From Terrisporobacter petrolearius (GTDB lineage Bacteria > Bacillota > Clostridia > Peptostreptococcales > Peptostreptococcaceae): a DNA stretch of 64,000 nucleotides. How positions within the stretch are numbered: the stretch's first letter is position 1; every line of letters starts with the position of its first letter. The DNA lies in the NCBI RefSeq assembly GCF_032598785.1, contig NZ_CP102984.1, one strand, 5' to 3'. Below, one piece after another: positions 51,957-61,411 of this stretch. The position numbers and the translations under genes are program-made. The notes below the pieces were generated by a model that made no database searches, was not told the DNA's origin, and saw only the letters and a list, made by a program, of their open reading frames with translations.

Positions 51957-53010
51957 GCATAAGCATAATAAAACATTACACTTTTGGATTAATTTTATAA
52001 TAAACATTTTTATAATTTCATCTATTACAATATTTATAGTTAGTATAGGTTTTACTCTTGGCACAAAACTAAATATAGTCAACGATGAAAGATTAAACGA
52101 TTTTTGGGATTTAATTTTATTTATATTAATAGACATAGCTTTAGCATCAGTTTTTACCTTTATTATCATAGCTTTAGCCAATAATTTTATGAAACCTGTA
52201 AAAAAATTAATAGAAGCTACAAACGAGGTTTCAAAGGGTGATTTTTCCATAAGATTAGATGAGAAGAGTGTTCATCATGAGGTTTTAGAAATGAATGTGT
52301 CTTTTAACAAAATGGTGAAGGAATTAAGTAGTATAGAGACTTTAAGAAATGATTTTATTATAAATGTATCTCATGAGTTTAAAACTCCAATTGCAGCTAT
52401 TGAAGGATATACCACATTATTGCAAGATGCTTCTTTGACACAAGATGAAAGAATTGAATATACAAATATTATTTTAGATAGTTCCAGACAGCTATCCTCT
52501 CTTTCTGGAAATATCCTTAAATTATCTAAACTAGAAAATCAAGAAATTATACCTGACAAAAAATATTTTTCTTTAGATGAACAACTTAGACAAGCTTTAA
52601 TATTACTGGAAACCCAGTGGTCAAAGAAAAATATTGATATAGATATGGATCTTAAAACAATTAATTATTATGGTAGCGAAGATTTGCTAATGCAAGTTTG
52701 GTTGAATATATTTAGTAATGCTATTAAATTCACACCTGAGGGTGGACTTATTGTAACAAGATTAAATAATACACCTAAGGGTATTTCTGTTTCCATAAGT
52801 GATAATGGTATAGGTATGACTGATGAGGTCCAAAGCAGAATTTTTGATAGGTTTTACCAAGGAGATAAATCCCGTAGTTTTCAAGGTAATGGTCTTGGTC
52901 TAACCTTAGTTAAAAGAATTCTTGATCTATGCAATTGTGAAATTAGTGTTAAAAGTAAAGTAAATGAAGGTACTACATTTAATATAATACTTCCTCCTAA
53001 AGAAAAATAA
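51946..53010 (+). CDS. sensor histidine kinase
   Basis: 354 residues. Two membrane helices (about 13-38 and 53-78) flank only a short outer loop of about 15 residues, so it probably senses in the membrane or through a partner such as the ABC exporter. A HAMP linker follows (about 79-130), then phospho-His143 (NVSHEFKTPIAAIEGY) and the ATPase (NIFSNAIKFTPEGG, ISDNGIGM, GNGLGLTLVKRI). Confidence 0.92.
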   Translation: MKHKHKHNKTLHFWINFIINIFIISSITIFIVSIGFTLGTKLNIVNDERLNDFWDLILFILIDIALASVFTFIIIALANNFMKPVKKLIEATNEVSKGDFSIRLDEKSVHHEVLEMNVSFNKMVKELSSIETLRNDFIINVSHEFKTPIAAIEGYTTLLQDASLTQDERIEYTNIILDSSRQLSSLSGNILKLSKLENQEIIPDKKYFSLDEQLRQALILLETQWSKKNIDIDMDLKTINYYGSEDLLMQVWLNIFSNAIKFTPEGGLIVTRLNNTPKGISVSISDNGIGMTDEVQSRIFDRFYQGDKSRSFQGNGLGLTLVKRILDLCNCEISVKSKVNEGTTFNIILPPKEK

Positions 53011-53073
53011 ATTGGGTTTGTCAATAAAAGGGGTTTGTCAATAAAAGTGTGTAAGTAGTTTTTATTTTATAAG

Positions 53074-53106
53074 TCAGGTAGATAAAATTAATCTACCTGA
53101 TTTTTT
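53074..53106 (+). terminator. terminator downstream of the sensor kinase
   Basis: TCAGGTAGAT pairs with ATCTACCTGA around a 7-nt loop, followed by six T. Confidence 0.75.
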
Positions 53107-53380
53107 AATACTGATATTGTTTAACTCTTTCTTTTAAATTCTCATCCATATCTAATTGATTTCTGACAAGAGCCCAATTTGAAATTGGACGATTATTCCA
53201 CTTTTTATAAAGTTCAGTTATCCTAAGATAAAGTAATTTAAGTAGTGAATTTTCATTAGGAAAAGCTCCTTTTTTAGTTACTTTTCTAAAGCTTGAATTA
53301 ACACTTTCAACAGCATTTGTTGTATACATTATTTTTCTTAGAGCTTTGTTTTTTTCTAACCATAGTATCGTACCTCATCT
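53105..53380 (-). pseudogene. IS256-family transposase, C-terminal fragment
   Basis: MYTTNAVESVNSSFRKVTKK, then GAFPNENSLLKLLYL and NWALVRNQL match the C-terminal end of Mutator-type transposases. The frame can be read back to about 53380, where a stop appears. The DDE catalytic core is missing, so it is inactive. Confidence 0.78.
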
Positions 53381-53480
53381 TTTTAAGTTCCTTTCCTTAA
53401 TGGTATCACACTCTATAATCAAAAAGTGCATAAGCTGACAACAGTCTTGTCAACTTACACACTTTATTTTACATTCCCGA

Positions 53481-54884
53481 TTATTCGGTTTCTGTGCCAG
53501 ATGATTCTGGTTTTTCATTTTCACTACCAGAGTTACTGTTATTTGATTCATTTGATGGTGGCTTAACTTCAGTATCTTTGTCCCCACTACCAGTTCCATT
53601 ATCTGGCTTGTGTGTTGTGTTATCTGAGCCTCCATTGTTACTTGGTTTGCTCGGTTTACTTGGCTTATTTGGTTTACTTGTATTATTGCTACTGCTGTTA
53701 TTTGAGTTTTTGTTGCTACTATTACTTGAACTGCTACTTGAGTTATTGTTTTTCTTTGAACTAGTAGTTGAACTATTATTTTTCTTTGATTTACTTGTAT
53801 ATGAACTCTTATCAGTAGATTTATCATCTTTTTTTTCAGGTTTTACAGTTTTATATTCTTCAGTTTTATCTTCTTTCTTTTCTTCTACTTTTTTCTCTTC
53901 TTCCTTCGGTTTAGTAGTTTCTTCTATTTTTGTAGCATTAGCTTCTTCATCTTTTTTGTGTTTTTCTATTATGTCATATCCATATACACAAGCTCCACCT
54001 ACTAAGGCGATTACTGCACAAACACCTAGAGCTTTGCCTACTTTTCCTTTTTTTCTTTTCTTTTTATTTGGTACTTCTTCTTTTGCGTCATAGCTTTCTT
54101 CACTAAGTACTCCATATTGTGAGTAAGATTTAAGATCTACTAAAAATCTGTTTATGTTATTATATTTGTTTTCCAAATTGCTATTTGTAGCCTTTTCTAC
54201 AATAGATACTAAATTTGCATTTGAAATTTGCCTTTTGTAATTATTTGAGTCAAAACTTAGATTTCCAGTTAGTAGTTCATATAAAATAACTCCCAAATCA
54301 TGAATATCTTTTTGTGGGTTAAATCTTATTTCTTCTACTTTTTTTTCTATCTTTATCTCCACTGTTTCTTCTGTTTCTTTAGTTTCATCATGAGATAGTA
54401 CAACAAATTTTTTATTTTCCAAATATGATAAAACATCTGTTTTAACTACTTCTTTAGAATTTATAAATACATTACTTAAACTTAAATTATTAAATAATAT
54501 ATTTCTATTATGAAACTCTTTTAATCCCTGTGCCACAGTTTCAACTATTTTAATAGCTTCTTCTTCTTCTAACTTTCCAGATTGTAATTTTTCTTCTAAA
54601 GAAATTCCTTTAAAATATTCACCTTCCACGTAGTAATATATTTTTCCACATCCACTATATTGAAACATATTATTCACATTAATCAAATTAGGATTTTTTA
54701 TATTTTTCAAAATTTCTACTTCTTTTAATAGATTATTAATATATTCCTCATCATTACTTTTTCTTACTAGTACTTTTAGTGTTACTTTTTCTTCTGTACT
54801 TGAATGAATGGCTTTATATGTGTCAGCCCAGTCATTTCTTGTCACAAATCTTCTTTTTATATATGTTTCATTAAAATACTTCAT
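53481..54884 (-). CDS. membrane pseudokinase 2 with Ser/Asn-rich extracellular tail
   Basis: 467 residues. The kinase-like part (1-250) keeps the VAIK-type Lys37 (VTLK) and Glu55, but HRDLKPSN reads FNNLSLSN (131-138), so the catalytic Asp is Asn133, and DFG is DVL (150-152). A membrane helix lies at about 284-305, followed by a Lys/Glu then Ser/Asn/Pro-rich tail of about 150 residues. The positions of the altered motifs are identical to those of the 45968-47308 gene, so the two are paralogues. The ATG at 54884 follows AAGGGGAA; an upstream TTG at 54899 overlaps that site. Confidence 0.75.
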   Translation of the reverse strand: MKYFNETYIKRRFVTRNDWADTYKAIHSSTEEKVTLKVLVRKSNDEEYINNLLKEVEILKNIKNPNLINVNNMFQYSGCGKIYYYVEGEYFKGISLEEKLQSGKLEEEEAIKIVETVAQGLKEFHNRNILFNNLSLSNVFINSKEVVKTDVLSYLENKKFVVLSHDETKETEETVEIKIEKKVEEIRFNPQKDIHDLGVILYELLTGNLSFDSNNYKRQISNANLVSIVEKATNSNLENKYNNINRFLVDLKSYSQYGVLSEESYDAKEEVPNKKKRKKGKVGKALGVCAVIALVGGACVYGYDIIEKHKKDEEANATKIEETTKPKEEEKKVEEKKEDKTEEYKTVKPEKKDDKSTDKSSYTSKSKKNNSSTTSSKKNNNSSSSSSNSSNKNSNNSSSNNTSKPNKPSKPSKPSNNGGSDNTTHKPDNGTGSGDKDTEVKPPSNESNNSNSGSENEKPESSGTETE

Positions 54885-54995
54885 TGCATTCCCCTTCAAT
54901 TACTAAATTCTTTCATATAATAATTTTACCAATTTAATAATATTTGTAAATATTTATATTAATAATCCTTAATTTTACATACAAATTTAATATTT

Positions 54996-55030
54996 AAAAA
55001 TTATAAGAGGGACAGTTTTCACTGCCCCTC
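54996..55030 (-). terminator. terminator after the YjiH gene
   Basis: GAGGGGCAGT pairs with ACTGTCCCTC with one mismatch; a U-run follows on the minus strand. Confidence 0.75.
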
Positions 55031-55055
55031 ATTTTTACAAATTATTATATTTTAT

Positions 55056-56435
55056 CTAAAATAACATATGTGCAATAGGTGTAATAACTAAAAGAGAAAT
55101 TACTGTTCTTATTAAGAATAAAACTATTAGATCTTTTAATTTAAGTGGTATTTCTGATTTTAGTATTACTGCGCCTGTTTCAGTCATATAAACTAATTGA
55201 GAAATAGATAATGCTCCTATTATAAATTTAGTTACTTCTGCAAATCCATCTCCACTTACCATTACTGATGGTATAAACATATCTGTAAATCCGACAAGTA
55301 CTGCTGGTGCTGCCTCAGCAGCGTTAGGTATTTTAAGTAATTCTAATACTAATATAACTGGGTAAGATATCCACGTAAATATTGGAGTAAACTCAGCCAC
55401 TGCTAAAGATATTGTTCCCCAAGCTAACACTAATGGTATTAAACTTATATATATATCTACTATATTTTTAAATCCGTTTATTATTATTTCATTAAGAGTT
55501 GGTGCTTTTGCAGCTCTATTCATTGCATTATTTAAACCTTGTTTGTATAATCCGCCTTCTTCACTAATCTCTTCTTCTTCGTAAGGAATATTGTTGTAAG
55601 TTTCATTTTTTATTTTACATAAAGGATAAATTCTTGGAAGTATTAATGCACAAACAAGTGAAGCTGCACAAACTGTTAAATAAAATGGTACAAATTTATC
55701 CATAAATCCTAATTGGTCTGCTATAACTGTAGAAAAAGGTAGTGATACTAGTGAGAAACAAACTGCTATTATACAACTTTCTTTTTTGTTATAAAAACCT
55801 TGTTTATACTGAGTGTTCGTTATCATTATTCCTAAAGTTGCATCTCCAAGCCATGAAGATAAAGTATCTACTGAAGCTCTTCCTGGAACTAAAAATAAAG
55901 TTCTCATAAACTTAGATATCATTGTTCCAAAGAAATCCATTAAACCAAAATCTAAAACTAAAGGAAGTAAAAATCCTGCTATTAAAAATAAAGCTATTAA
56001 ACTTGGCATAATTCCTAAGATTACGTGGCCTGTATCTTCAGAAATTATAAATTCTGGTCCCACATTTGTGTATATCATAACCATAAATACTGCTCCAACT
56101 ATTCTAAAGAATAGCCAAAATGGTGGTACATCTAATATGTTTTTGAAAAATTCATTTTTTATATTTATAAATTTTGCTCCAAGTGATAAAACTGCTGATC
56201 CAACAATTATTACTAAGCATATAGTTGGTATATAATCACCTATGGCAAGTTTTAATAATTCCGAAATAAATCCAACACCTATATTTACTGGTGATACATC
56301 TGCCATATTAAACATTTCTCCAAAAGGTAATGGTATTATAAATAAAAATAATCCTAATAATGACGGTATAAAAAACTTTAAAAATCTTAAGATACCACTC
56401 GACTGTTCTAACGTGTAATTTTGTTGTGTATTCAT
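55056..56435 (-). CDS. YjiH-family transporter (nucleoside-recognition/GATE domain)
   Basis: 459 residues with about 12 membrane segments. The GATE-domain pattern is visible (PGRASVDTLSSWLGDATLGIMITN and FTDMFIPSVMVSG). YjiH proteins are predicted transporters and often lie near amino-acid enzymes; the substrate is unknown. It follows the racemase-like gene by 75 bp on the same strand, and both are presumably under the T-box. Confidence 0.85.
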   Translation of the reverse strand: MNTQQNYTLEQSSGILRFLKFFIPSLLGLFLFIIPLPFGEMFNMADVSPVNIGVGFISELLKLAIGDYIPTICLVIIVGSAVLSLGAKFINIKNEFFKNILDVPPFWLFFRIVGAVFMVMIYTNVGPEFIISEDTGHVILGIMPSLIALFLIAGFLLPLVLDFGLMDFFGTMISKFMRTLFLVPGRASVDTLSSWLGDATLGIMITNTQYKQGFYNKKESCIIAVCFSLVSLPFSTVIADQLGFMDKFVPFYLTVCAASLVCALILPRIYPLCKIKNETYNNIPYEEEEISEEGGLYKQGLNNAMNRAAKAPTLNEIIINGFKNIVDIYISLIPLVLAWGTISLAVAEFTPIFTWISYPVILVLELLKIPNAAEAAPAVLVGFTDMFIPSVMVSGDGFAEVTKFIIGALSISQLVYMTETGAVILKSEIPLKLKDLIVLFLIRTVISLLVITPIAHMLF

Positions 56436-56510
56436 AATAATTCCTCCATATAATTGTCTTTTTTGTAATTTAAAAATAATTTCAATTATTCCAATAATTT
56501 TTTATAATTT

Positions 56511-57635
56511 CTATGCGTATTCTTTCTCCAATTCTTCCAATTGAATATATTGTTTCTTTACGTATTTTGATGATGTTAAATAAAGCGCATTTGAATAAAA
56601 CATTCCAAAGCTGATAATATCCCCTATTTGATAGTCCACCTTAGAGTTTTGTATATCTACTATAAGATGATCACTACTGCTTCCTGCTATTTCTATTCCA
56701 TCTTCCAAAGGAACTAAGTCTCTATCATTAACAAAATCTTGTTTTCCAACGGCTAATATTGCTCTTTTTCTTATGCCTTTGTCTTCATATTCAGGTTTAT
56801 TTCCAAAAGCATCTAAGAACATTTCTCCAATTGGATAAGTTGGTTTTTCTTTTATTTCTATTATTTCAGCTTTTAGAATCATAGTATCTTTGTGCATTTT
56901 GTCTAAATCGTAGCCCCAATAATCTATTAAATCTCTGCCTATAATTAAGGCTTCTCCTATTCGTAGATTATTTATTTTAGATGGCATTTTCTTATCAAAT
57001 AATAATGGTAGTGATGTAGTTGACCCTCCTGATACTATGTCTAGCTTTCTACCAATTTTATTTTCAACTTCCTCTGCTATTTCACACAAATAACTTAAAT
57101 TCTCATGGGATGGTTTAATTGATCCATAGCAACTTAAATTTGTGCCTATTCCATATAACTTTACATATTCTAAATTATTTTCAATATATAAAGTAGTATC
57201 AATAAGTTCGTCTTTGTCAAAAAATCCTTCTCTCAAATCACCTAAATCCATCATAAGAATTATCTTATGTTCTTTCTTTTGCTTCTTGCACTCTTTTTCT
57301 AGCAAGTTTATAGTTTTTATTTCTGAATTTAAAGATATATCAATATGTTTAACTACTTCTTTGACTTCATGTTTCATAGGCATTCTTATTAGCATAGTTT
57401 CTTTTTCAATGTTTTGTTCTTTTAATTCAATTAGTTGTTCTATTCTAGAGCTTGCTAAATATTTACATCCTCCATCTGCTAGAACATCTACTACTTCTTG
57501 CTGTGCATTTACCCCTTTGATAACTCCTGCAATACTTATGTTATTTTCATTACATAAATCTACCAAGTATTTTGTGTTATCTGCTATTTTATTAAGATTT
57601 ATTTCTAAAAGTGGATATTGTTGTTTAGTATCCAT
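56511..57635 (-). CDS. PLP-dependent alanine/ornithine racemase-family enzyme
   Basis: 374 residues. An N-terminal PLP barrel is indicated by the Schiff-base Lys40 (IAGVIKGVNA) and the C-terminal beta domain ends in GDIISFGMFYSNAL. The closest named family is the ornithine racemase group (Orr), a branch of alanine racemases. It would interconvert L- and D-forms of an amino acid. The ATG at 57635 has GGGGGAAAGG before it. The T-box leader shows that a charged tRNA controls it, and the linked YjiH gene could move the amino acid. Confidence 0.82.
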   Translation of the reverse strand: MDTKQQYPLLEINLNKIADNTKYLVDLCNENNISIAGVIKGVNAQQEVVDVLADGGCKYLASSRIEQLIELKEQNIEKETMLIRMPMKHEVKEVVKHIDISLNSEIKTINLLEKECKKQKKEHKIILMMDLGDLREGFFDKDELIDTTLYIENNLEYVKLYGIGTNLSCYGSIKPSHENLSYLCEIAEEVENKIGRKLDIVSGGSTTSLPLLFDKKMPSKINNLRIGEALIIGRDLIDYWGYDLDKMHKDTMILKAEIIEIKEKPTYPIGEMFLDAFGNKPEYEDKGIRKRAILAVGKQDFVNDRDLVPLEDGIEIAGSSSDHLIVDIQNSKVDYQIGDIISFGMFYSNALYLTSSKYVKKQYIQLEELEKEYA

Positions 57636-57690
57636 AATCCTTTCCCCCTTATTTGATAGATTCATTTACTTTGAAGATATAATTTCCTAC

Positions 57691-57760
57691 AAAAAAAGTC
57701 TCCTGGTTTCAAAAACCAAGAGACGAAATATTCCGTGTTACCACTCTTATTGATAAGTTT
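57691..57760 (-). other. second T-box antiterminator/terminator module (no stem I)
   Basis: AGAGTGGTAACACGG (57747-57733) and a terminator (GTCTCTTGG with CCAGGAGAC, seven U) repeat the first module almost exactly. Between the two modules no stem I is seen, only an unrelated hairpin at about 57783-57826. Confidence 0.72.
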
Positions 57761-57868
57761 TCAATTAGCATTTCAGAATTTTGCAAATTTTCAGTTTTCA
57801 ATAGATGCAAACTGACAAATTTGTTTATTCTAAGTTGTGTGCTCTCACAAAATACTTTTTGTACAATC

Positions 57869-58115
57869 AAAAAAGTCCCTTGGCTATAAAAACCAAGAGA
57901 CGAAATATTCCGCGTTACCACTCTAATTGATAAAATTCGCTATGCTCAAAATAAGCTGCGAATAAAACTTATCCACTCTAATCTCTTAAGGCGAGACACA
58001 CCTAATATCCTACTATTAATTCAGATACTCTTCTCCAAAGCTCTCTTCAATACAAACATTGTTGCCAGGCTTCCACCAACCCTAGCTCGCTGAAACATGA
58101 ATTATATCTACTTTC
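57869..58115 (-). other. T-box riboswitch (stem I to terminator)
   Basis: Stem I elements are visible on the minus strand: base pairs TAATTCA/TGAATTA, the AGCGAG kink motif, GGTTGGTGGAAGCCTGG distal loop and the AGTAGG element. Then comes the T-box AGAGTGGTAACGCGG (57924-57910) and a terminator (GTCTCTTGG/CCAAGGGAC, six U). The codon in the specifier position reads most likely AGT (Ser) by the NNN-A...GAA...AGTAGG arrangement, with ATC (Ile) as an alternative. Confidence 0.82.
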
Positions 58116-58155
58116 TTTTTCATCGAATTTAATTTATCTTTATTTGTTAATTATT

Positions 58156-58184
58156 ATTGTAATTGTATTTTTTTATATTGTCAA
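58156..58184 (-). promoter_or_regulatory. promoter of the T-box/racemase operon
   Basis: TTGACA (58184-58179), 17-bp spacer, TACAAT (58161-58156) on the minus strand. Confidence 0.65.
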
Positions 58185-58210
58185 TACATTATTTTTTTAT
58201 TATATATTCT

Positions 58211-59368
58211 TTATTTCATATTTTCTATGTTTGATTTTAATTGTGAAAGGAATTGTGCTGCAACTGCACCGTCTATAACTCTATGATCAGCACTTAAGCA
58301 TAACTTCATAAAAGGTTTAAATACAAAGCCATTTTCTACTTCTACTATTTCTTTTTTTATTGCTCCAATACCTAAAATAGCAACTTCTGGTAAATTTATG
58401 ATTGGCGAAAAACTTTCTATTCCATACATTCCTAAATTAGTAATTGTAAATGTTCCACCTGTTAAATAGTCAGGTGACAAGCTCCCATCCTTAGCTTTAG
58501 ATGATATTTCTTTTAATTGAGAAGATATTTCTTCTATATTTTTCTTATCTGCATCTTTAATTACTGGTACTAATAATCCAGCATCTGTAGCTACTGCCAC
58601 ACCAATGTTTATATTTTCTTTTAAAATAATATTTTCTCCATCTATGGAAGAATTAAGTAGTGGAAATTGTTCTAATGTTTGCGTCAACATATAAATTAAC
58701 ACATCAGTGTATGAAATCTTTATGTTTTTTTCTTTATACTCATCTCTTAATTTAGATATATTGCTTAAATCAACTTTTATATCATATGTAACTGCAGGAC
58801 AAGTATTCCAACTTTCACTCATTTTCTTAGAAATTATTTTTCTCATTTGGCTCATAGGAACTACTTTTTCTTTTATTTGAGATAAAACTGGCTTATTATT
58901 CATATATTTTTCTACATCTTCCAGTATAATACGCCCCTTTGGACCAGTTCCTATTACTTTATTAATATCAATAGAATTTTCTTTTGCAAACTTTTTAGCT
59001 GCTGGTGACGCTATTACTACTCCACTTTTTTCTATTGATTTTTCTTCTACTATTTTTTTCTCTATATTAATATTTTCTTTTTCTTTTTCTTCTTTTGTTT
59101 CATTAGGAATCAAATTGCTTATATCTTCACCTTCTTCTCCAATTATAGCTACTGGAGCTAAGCAGGGTAAAACATCTCCTGGTTCCACGAATACTTTAAG
59201 GATAACGCCACTTTCTTTTGCTTCTACTTCATTAACAAGTTTATCTGTTTCTAGCTCATATAATATATCTCCTTCTTCTACGGAGTCTCCCTCTTCTGCA
59301 TACCATGTTCCTATTTTTCCTTCGGTCATTGTTAAACCTAGTTTAGGTAAAACTAATAAATTTGCCAT
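58211..59368 (-). CDS. acoC: acetoin dehydrogenase E2 (dihydrolipoamide acetyltransferase)
   Basis: 385 residues. An N-terminal lipoyl domain (lipoyl-Lys43 in LETDKLVNEV), an E3-binding domain (ASPAAKKFAKENSIDINKVIGTGPKGR, about 125-155) and a C-terminal catalytic domain with the HRVIDGAVAA active site. It transfers acetyl groups to CoA after acetoin cleavage. A second ATG, 59368, has proper spacing from GGGGGAGG. No terminator and no E3 gene (acoL) were seen after it. Confidence 0.92.
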   Translation of the reverse strand: MANLLVLPKLGLTMTEGKIGTWYAEEGDSVEEGDILYELETDKLVNEVEAKESGVILKVFVEPGDVLPCLAPVAIIGEEGEDISNLIPNETKEEKEKENINIEKKIVEEKSIEKSGVVIASPAAKKFAKENSIDINKVIGTGPKGRIILEDVEKYMNNKPVLSQIKEKVVPMSQMRKIISKKMSESWNTCPAVTYDIKVDLSNISKLRDEYKEKNIKISYTDVLIYMLTQTLEQFPLLNSSIDGENIILKENINIGVAVATDAGLLVPVIKDADKKNIEEISSQLKEISSKAKDGSLSPDYLTGGTFTITNLGMYGIESFSPIINLPEVAILGIGAIKKEIVEVENGFVFKPFMKLCLSADHRVIDGAVAAQFLSQLKSNIENMK

Positions 59369-59390
59369 TTGCATTCCTCCCCCTTAAATA

Positions 59391-60389
59391 TTAGCTAAAT
59401 AATTTAAACATTCCCCTCTTTTGTGCAATTTCTAAAACTTTATTTGTTATTACTCTATAAGGTCCACTTTTGGTTATTTTAAGAGTTAAAAAATCTCCTT
59501 TTTTTAAACGAATTTCTCTTTCACCATCAAGAGCAAGTATGCAATTTTCTCCTATATAAGAACTGTAATCTTGATCTAAAAAACATCTTTTATTATTAGA
59601 TACCTTAACTTCTTGCAGTACTCCTGCTGCCAATGGTACTAAGTAAGAATCACCTTTTTTATTTACTTCTACACTGTAACCATAGTTATCTGTGGGAGTA
59701 ACTATTTCAACAGATCCTGCTATAGTAGAAAATCCTATACTGGCTGGATGGCAACGTGTTACCATTACAGATTTTATTCTCTTTGTATCCCAAATAGCGC
59801 GAGAACCTAATACTATGTCGGAGGAAATGACTACATCAATTAAAGCAATATCCTTTTTTTCATTATTAACGTATACTTCTACACACTTATCTTTTATACA
59901 AGTTTCTTCTTTTTCACCCAATAAAGATGTTGCTACCGCTGCCATACCTGCAACAGTTCCCTCAATCATAGATGGATATACGTTATTAGTTCCTGTTGAA
60001 ACAGGTAATATAGGCGTATTCACAATGCCTTTTGCCACAGCACGGCTAGTTCCATCTCCACCTAATACTATAATGCAACCCACATTTAGCTTTTCCATAC
60101 ATTGAGCAGCTATTGTGGAATCTTGTGAACATGCATTAATAGGTATGTCTAGTATGGTACACTTAGCTTTTAATACACCTTTAGAATCAAGTTCATTTAT
60201 AACTTTGTATCCTATTTGATAATAATCTGGCATAAATATTATTTCATCTATTCCTAAAGCTTGGGAGCCTAATACTATTCTTTTTACTATGTTTACTTTT
60301 TCATTGTTATCTATAACTGTGGCATAAGAAACTAATCTTCTTATATCCTTACCAGATGCTGGATTTGCAATAATACCAATTGATGACAC
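59391..60389 (-). CDS. acoX: AcoX-like NAD kinase-family protein
   Basis: 332 residues. The start has IGIIANPASGKDIRRLV and GGDGTSRAVAKG marks the ATP-NAD kinase fold. Members sit in many acetoin operons; the function remains unproven. It lies between acoB and acoC. GGAGGAG is six bases before the GTG at 60389; an ATG at 60395 is too close to it. Confidence 0.85.
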   Translation of the reverse strand: MSSIGIIANPASGKDIRRLVSYATVIDNNEKVNIVKRIVLGSQALGIDEIIFMPDYYQIGYKVINELDSKGVLKAKCTILDIPINACSQDSTIAAQCMEKLNVGCIIVLGGDGTSRAVAKGIVNTPILPVSTGTNNVYPSMIEGTVAGMAAVATSLLGEKEETCIKDKCVEVYVNNEKKDIALIDVVISSDIVLGSRAIWDTKRIKSVMVTRCHPASIGFSTIAGSVEIVTPTDNYGYSVEVNKKGDSYLVPLAAGVLQEVKVSNNKRCFLDQDYSSYIGENCILALDGEREIRLKKGDFLTLKITKSGPYRVITNKVLEIAQKRGMFKLFS

Positions 60390-60442
60390 TGGCATCTCCT
60401 CCCTAATATTATTAATTGACTTTACTCAAATTTTTATTAAAT

Positions 60443-61411
60443 TTAAAAATTATTATTTATTCCTGCAATTATGTCTTTTGAATTAGGTAATACATATTGT
60501 TCAAGTCCTGTAGCAAAAGGTATTGGTGTATTAAGTGATCCTATTCTAACAACAGGTGCATCTAGACAATCAAAAAACTCCTCTGCTATTATTGCAGAAA
60601 TTTCACCTGCATAACTACCACGTTTAACTTCTTCTGTAACAATCACTACCTTATTAGTTTTGTTAATAGACTCTTCTATTAATTTTTTATCTAATGGATA
60701 AAGTGTTCTTGGATCTAATACCTCGCACTCTATTCCCTCTTTTGACAATTCTTTCGCAGCAATTAAAGCTTCGTGAACCATTTTTCCTGTAGCTATAATT
60801 GTTATATCATCACCACTACGTTTAATATCACCTTTTCCAAGTGGTATTGGTTGGAAATTTTCCACATCACCTTTCATAGCATACATTGCTTTATGTTCTA
60901 TAAACATAACTGGATTATCATCATCAATAGCTGATAACATTAATCCTAATGCATCTTGTGGTGTTGAAGGATATACTACTTTAAGACCTGGTACATGAGT
61001 AAGCCAAGCTTCTAATGATTGTGAATGTTGAGCCGCCGCAGATACACCTGCTCCTGAAGGAAGACGAACGACCATTGGCATAGAAATACGTCCACCAAAC
61101 ATATATCTCATTTTTGCTGCTTGATTTACTAATTGATCCATTCCTACTGTCAAGAAATCTACAAACATTAATTCTGCAATTGGTTTAAGGCCTGTAGCCG
61201 CTGCTCCTACTGCACAACCTATAATAACACCTTCTGAAATAGGAGTATCTCTAACTCTCTCTCCTCCAAATTCATTAAACATTCCAGCTGTAACACCAAA
61301 GCATCCACCAAAAGTTCCTACATCTTCGCCAAATACTACTATGCTGTTGTCTTCTCTCATACGTGTGCTCATACCTTCTCTTATTGCTTCACCGTAAGTC
61401 ATATTTCTCAT
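60443..61411 (-). CDS. acoB: acetoin dehydrogenase E1 beta subunit
   Basis: 322 residues, transketolase-like beta chain. GEDVGTFGGCFGVT and PISEGVIIGCAVGAA give the cofactor interface; VRLPSGAGVSAAAQHSQSLE and SPEE-type late segments match E1 beta of the acetoin and pyruvate complexes. It overlaps the acoA end by 4 bp. Confidence 0.93.
   Translation of the reverse strand: MRNMTYGEAIREGMSTRMREDNSIVVFGEDVGTFGGCFGVTAGMFNEFGGERVRDTPISEGVIIGCAVGAAATGLKPIAELMFVDFLTVGMDQLVNQAAKMRYMFGGRISMPMVVRLPSGAGVSAAAQHSQSLEAWLTHVPGLKVVYPSTPQDALGLMLSAIDDDNPVMFIEHKAMYAMKGDVENFQPIPLGKGDIKRSGDDITIIATGKMVHEALIAAKELSKEGIECEVLDPRTLYPLDKKLIEESINKTNKVVIVTEEVKRGSYAGEISAIIAEEFFDCLDAPVVRIGSLNTPIPFATGLEQYVLPNSKDIIAGINNNF

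Larger units (their letters stand above)
53026..53470. mobile_element. decayed IS256-family element
   Basis: The edges carry an imperfect inverted repeat (AGTGTGTAAGT at 53046-53056 and its complement at 53453-53463). The enclosed region holds the C-terminal part of an IS256/Mutator transposase. The edges are approximate. The remnant is about 445 bp, far below the usual 1.3-1.5 kb. Confidence 0.6.

Noticed and set aside
53450..54093. Open frames on both strands over the Ser/Asn-rich region
   Set aside because: They arise from the low-complexity tail of pseudokinase 2 and lack ribosome sites.
57709..57921. A 70-aa minus-strand frame with the repeated peptide VVTRNISSLGF at both ends
   Set aside because: It is the translation of the two T-box modules; the repeat reflects RNA duplication, not a protein.
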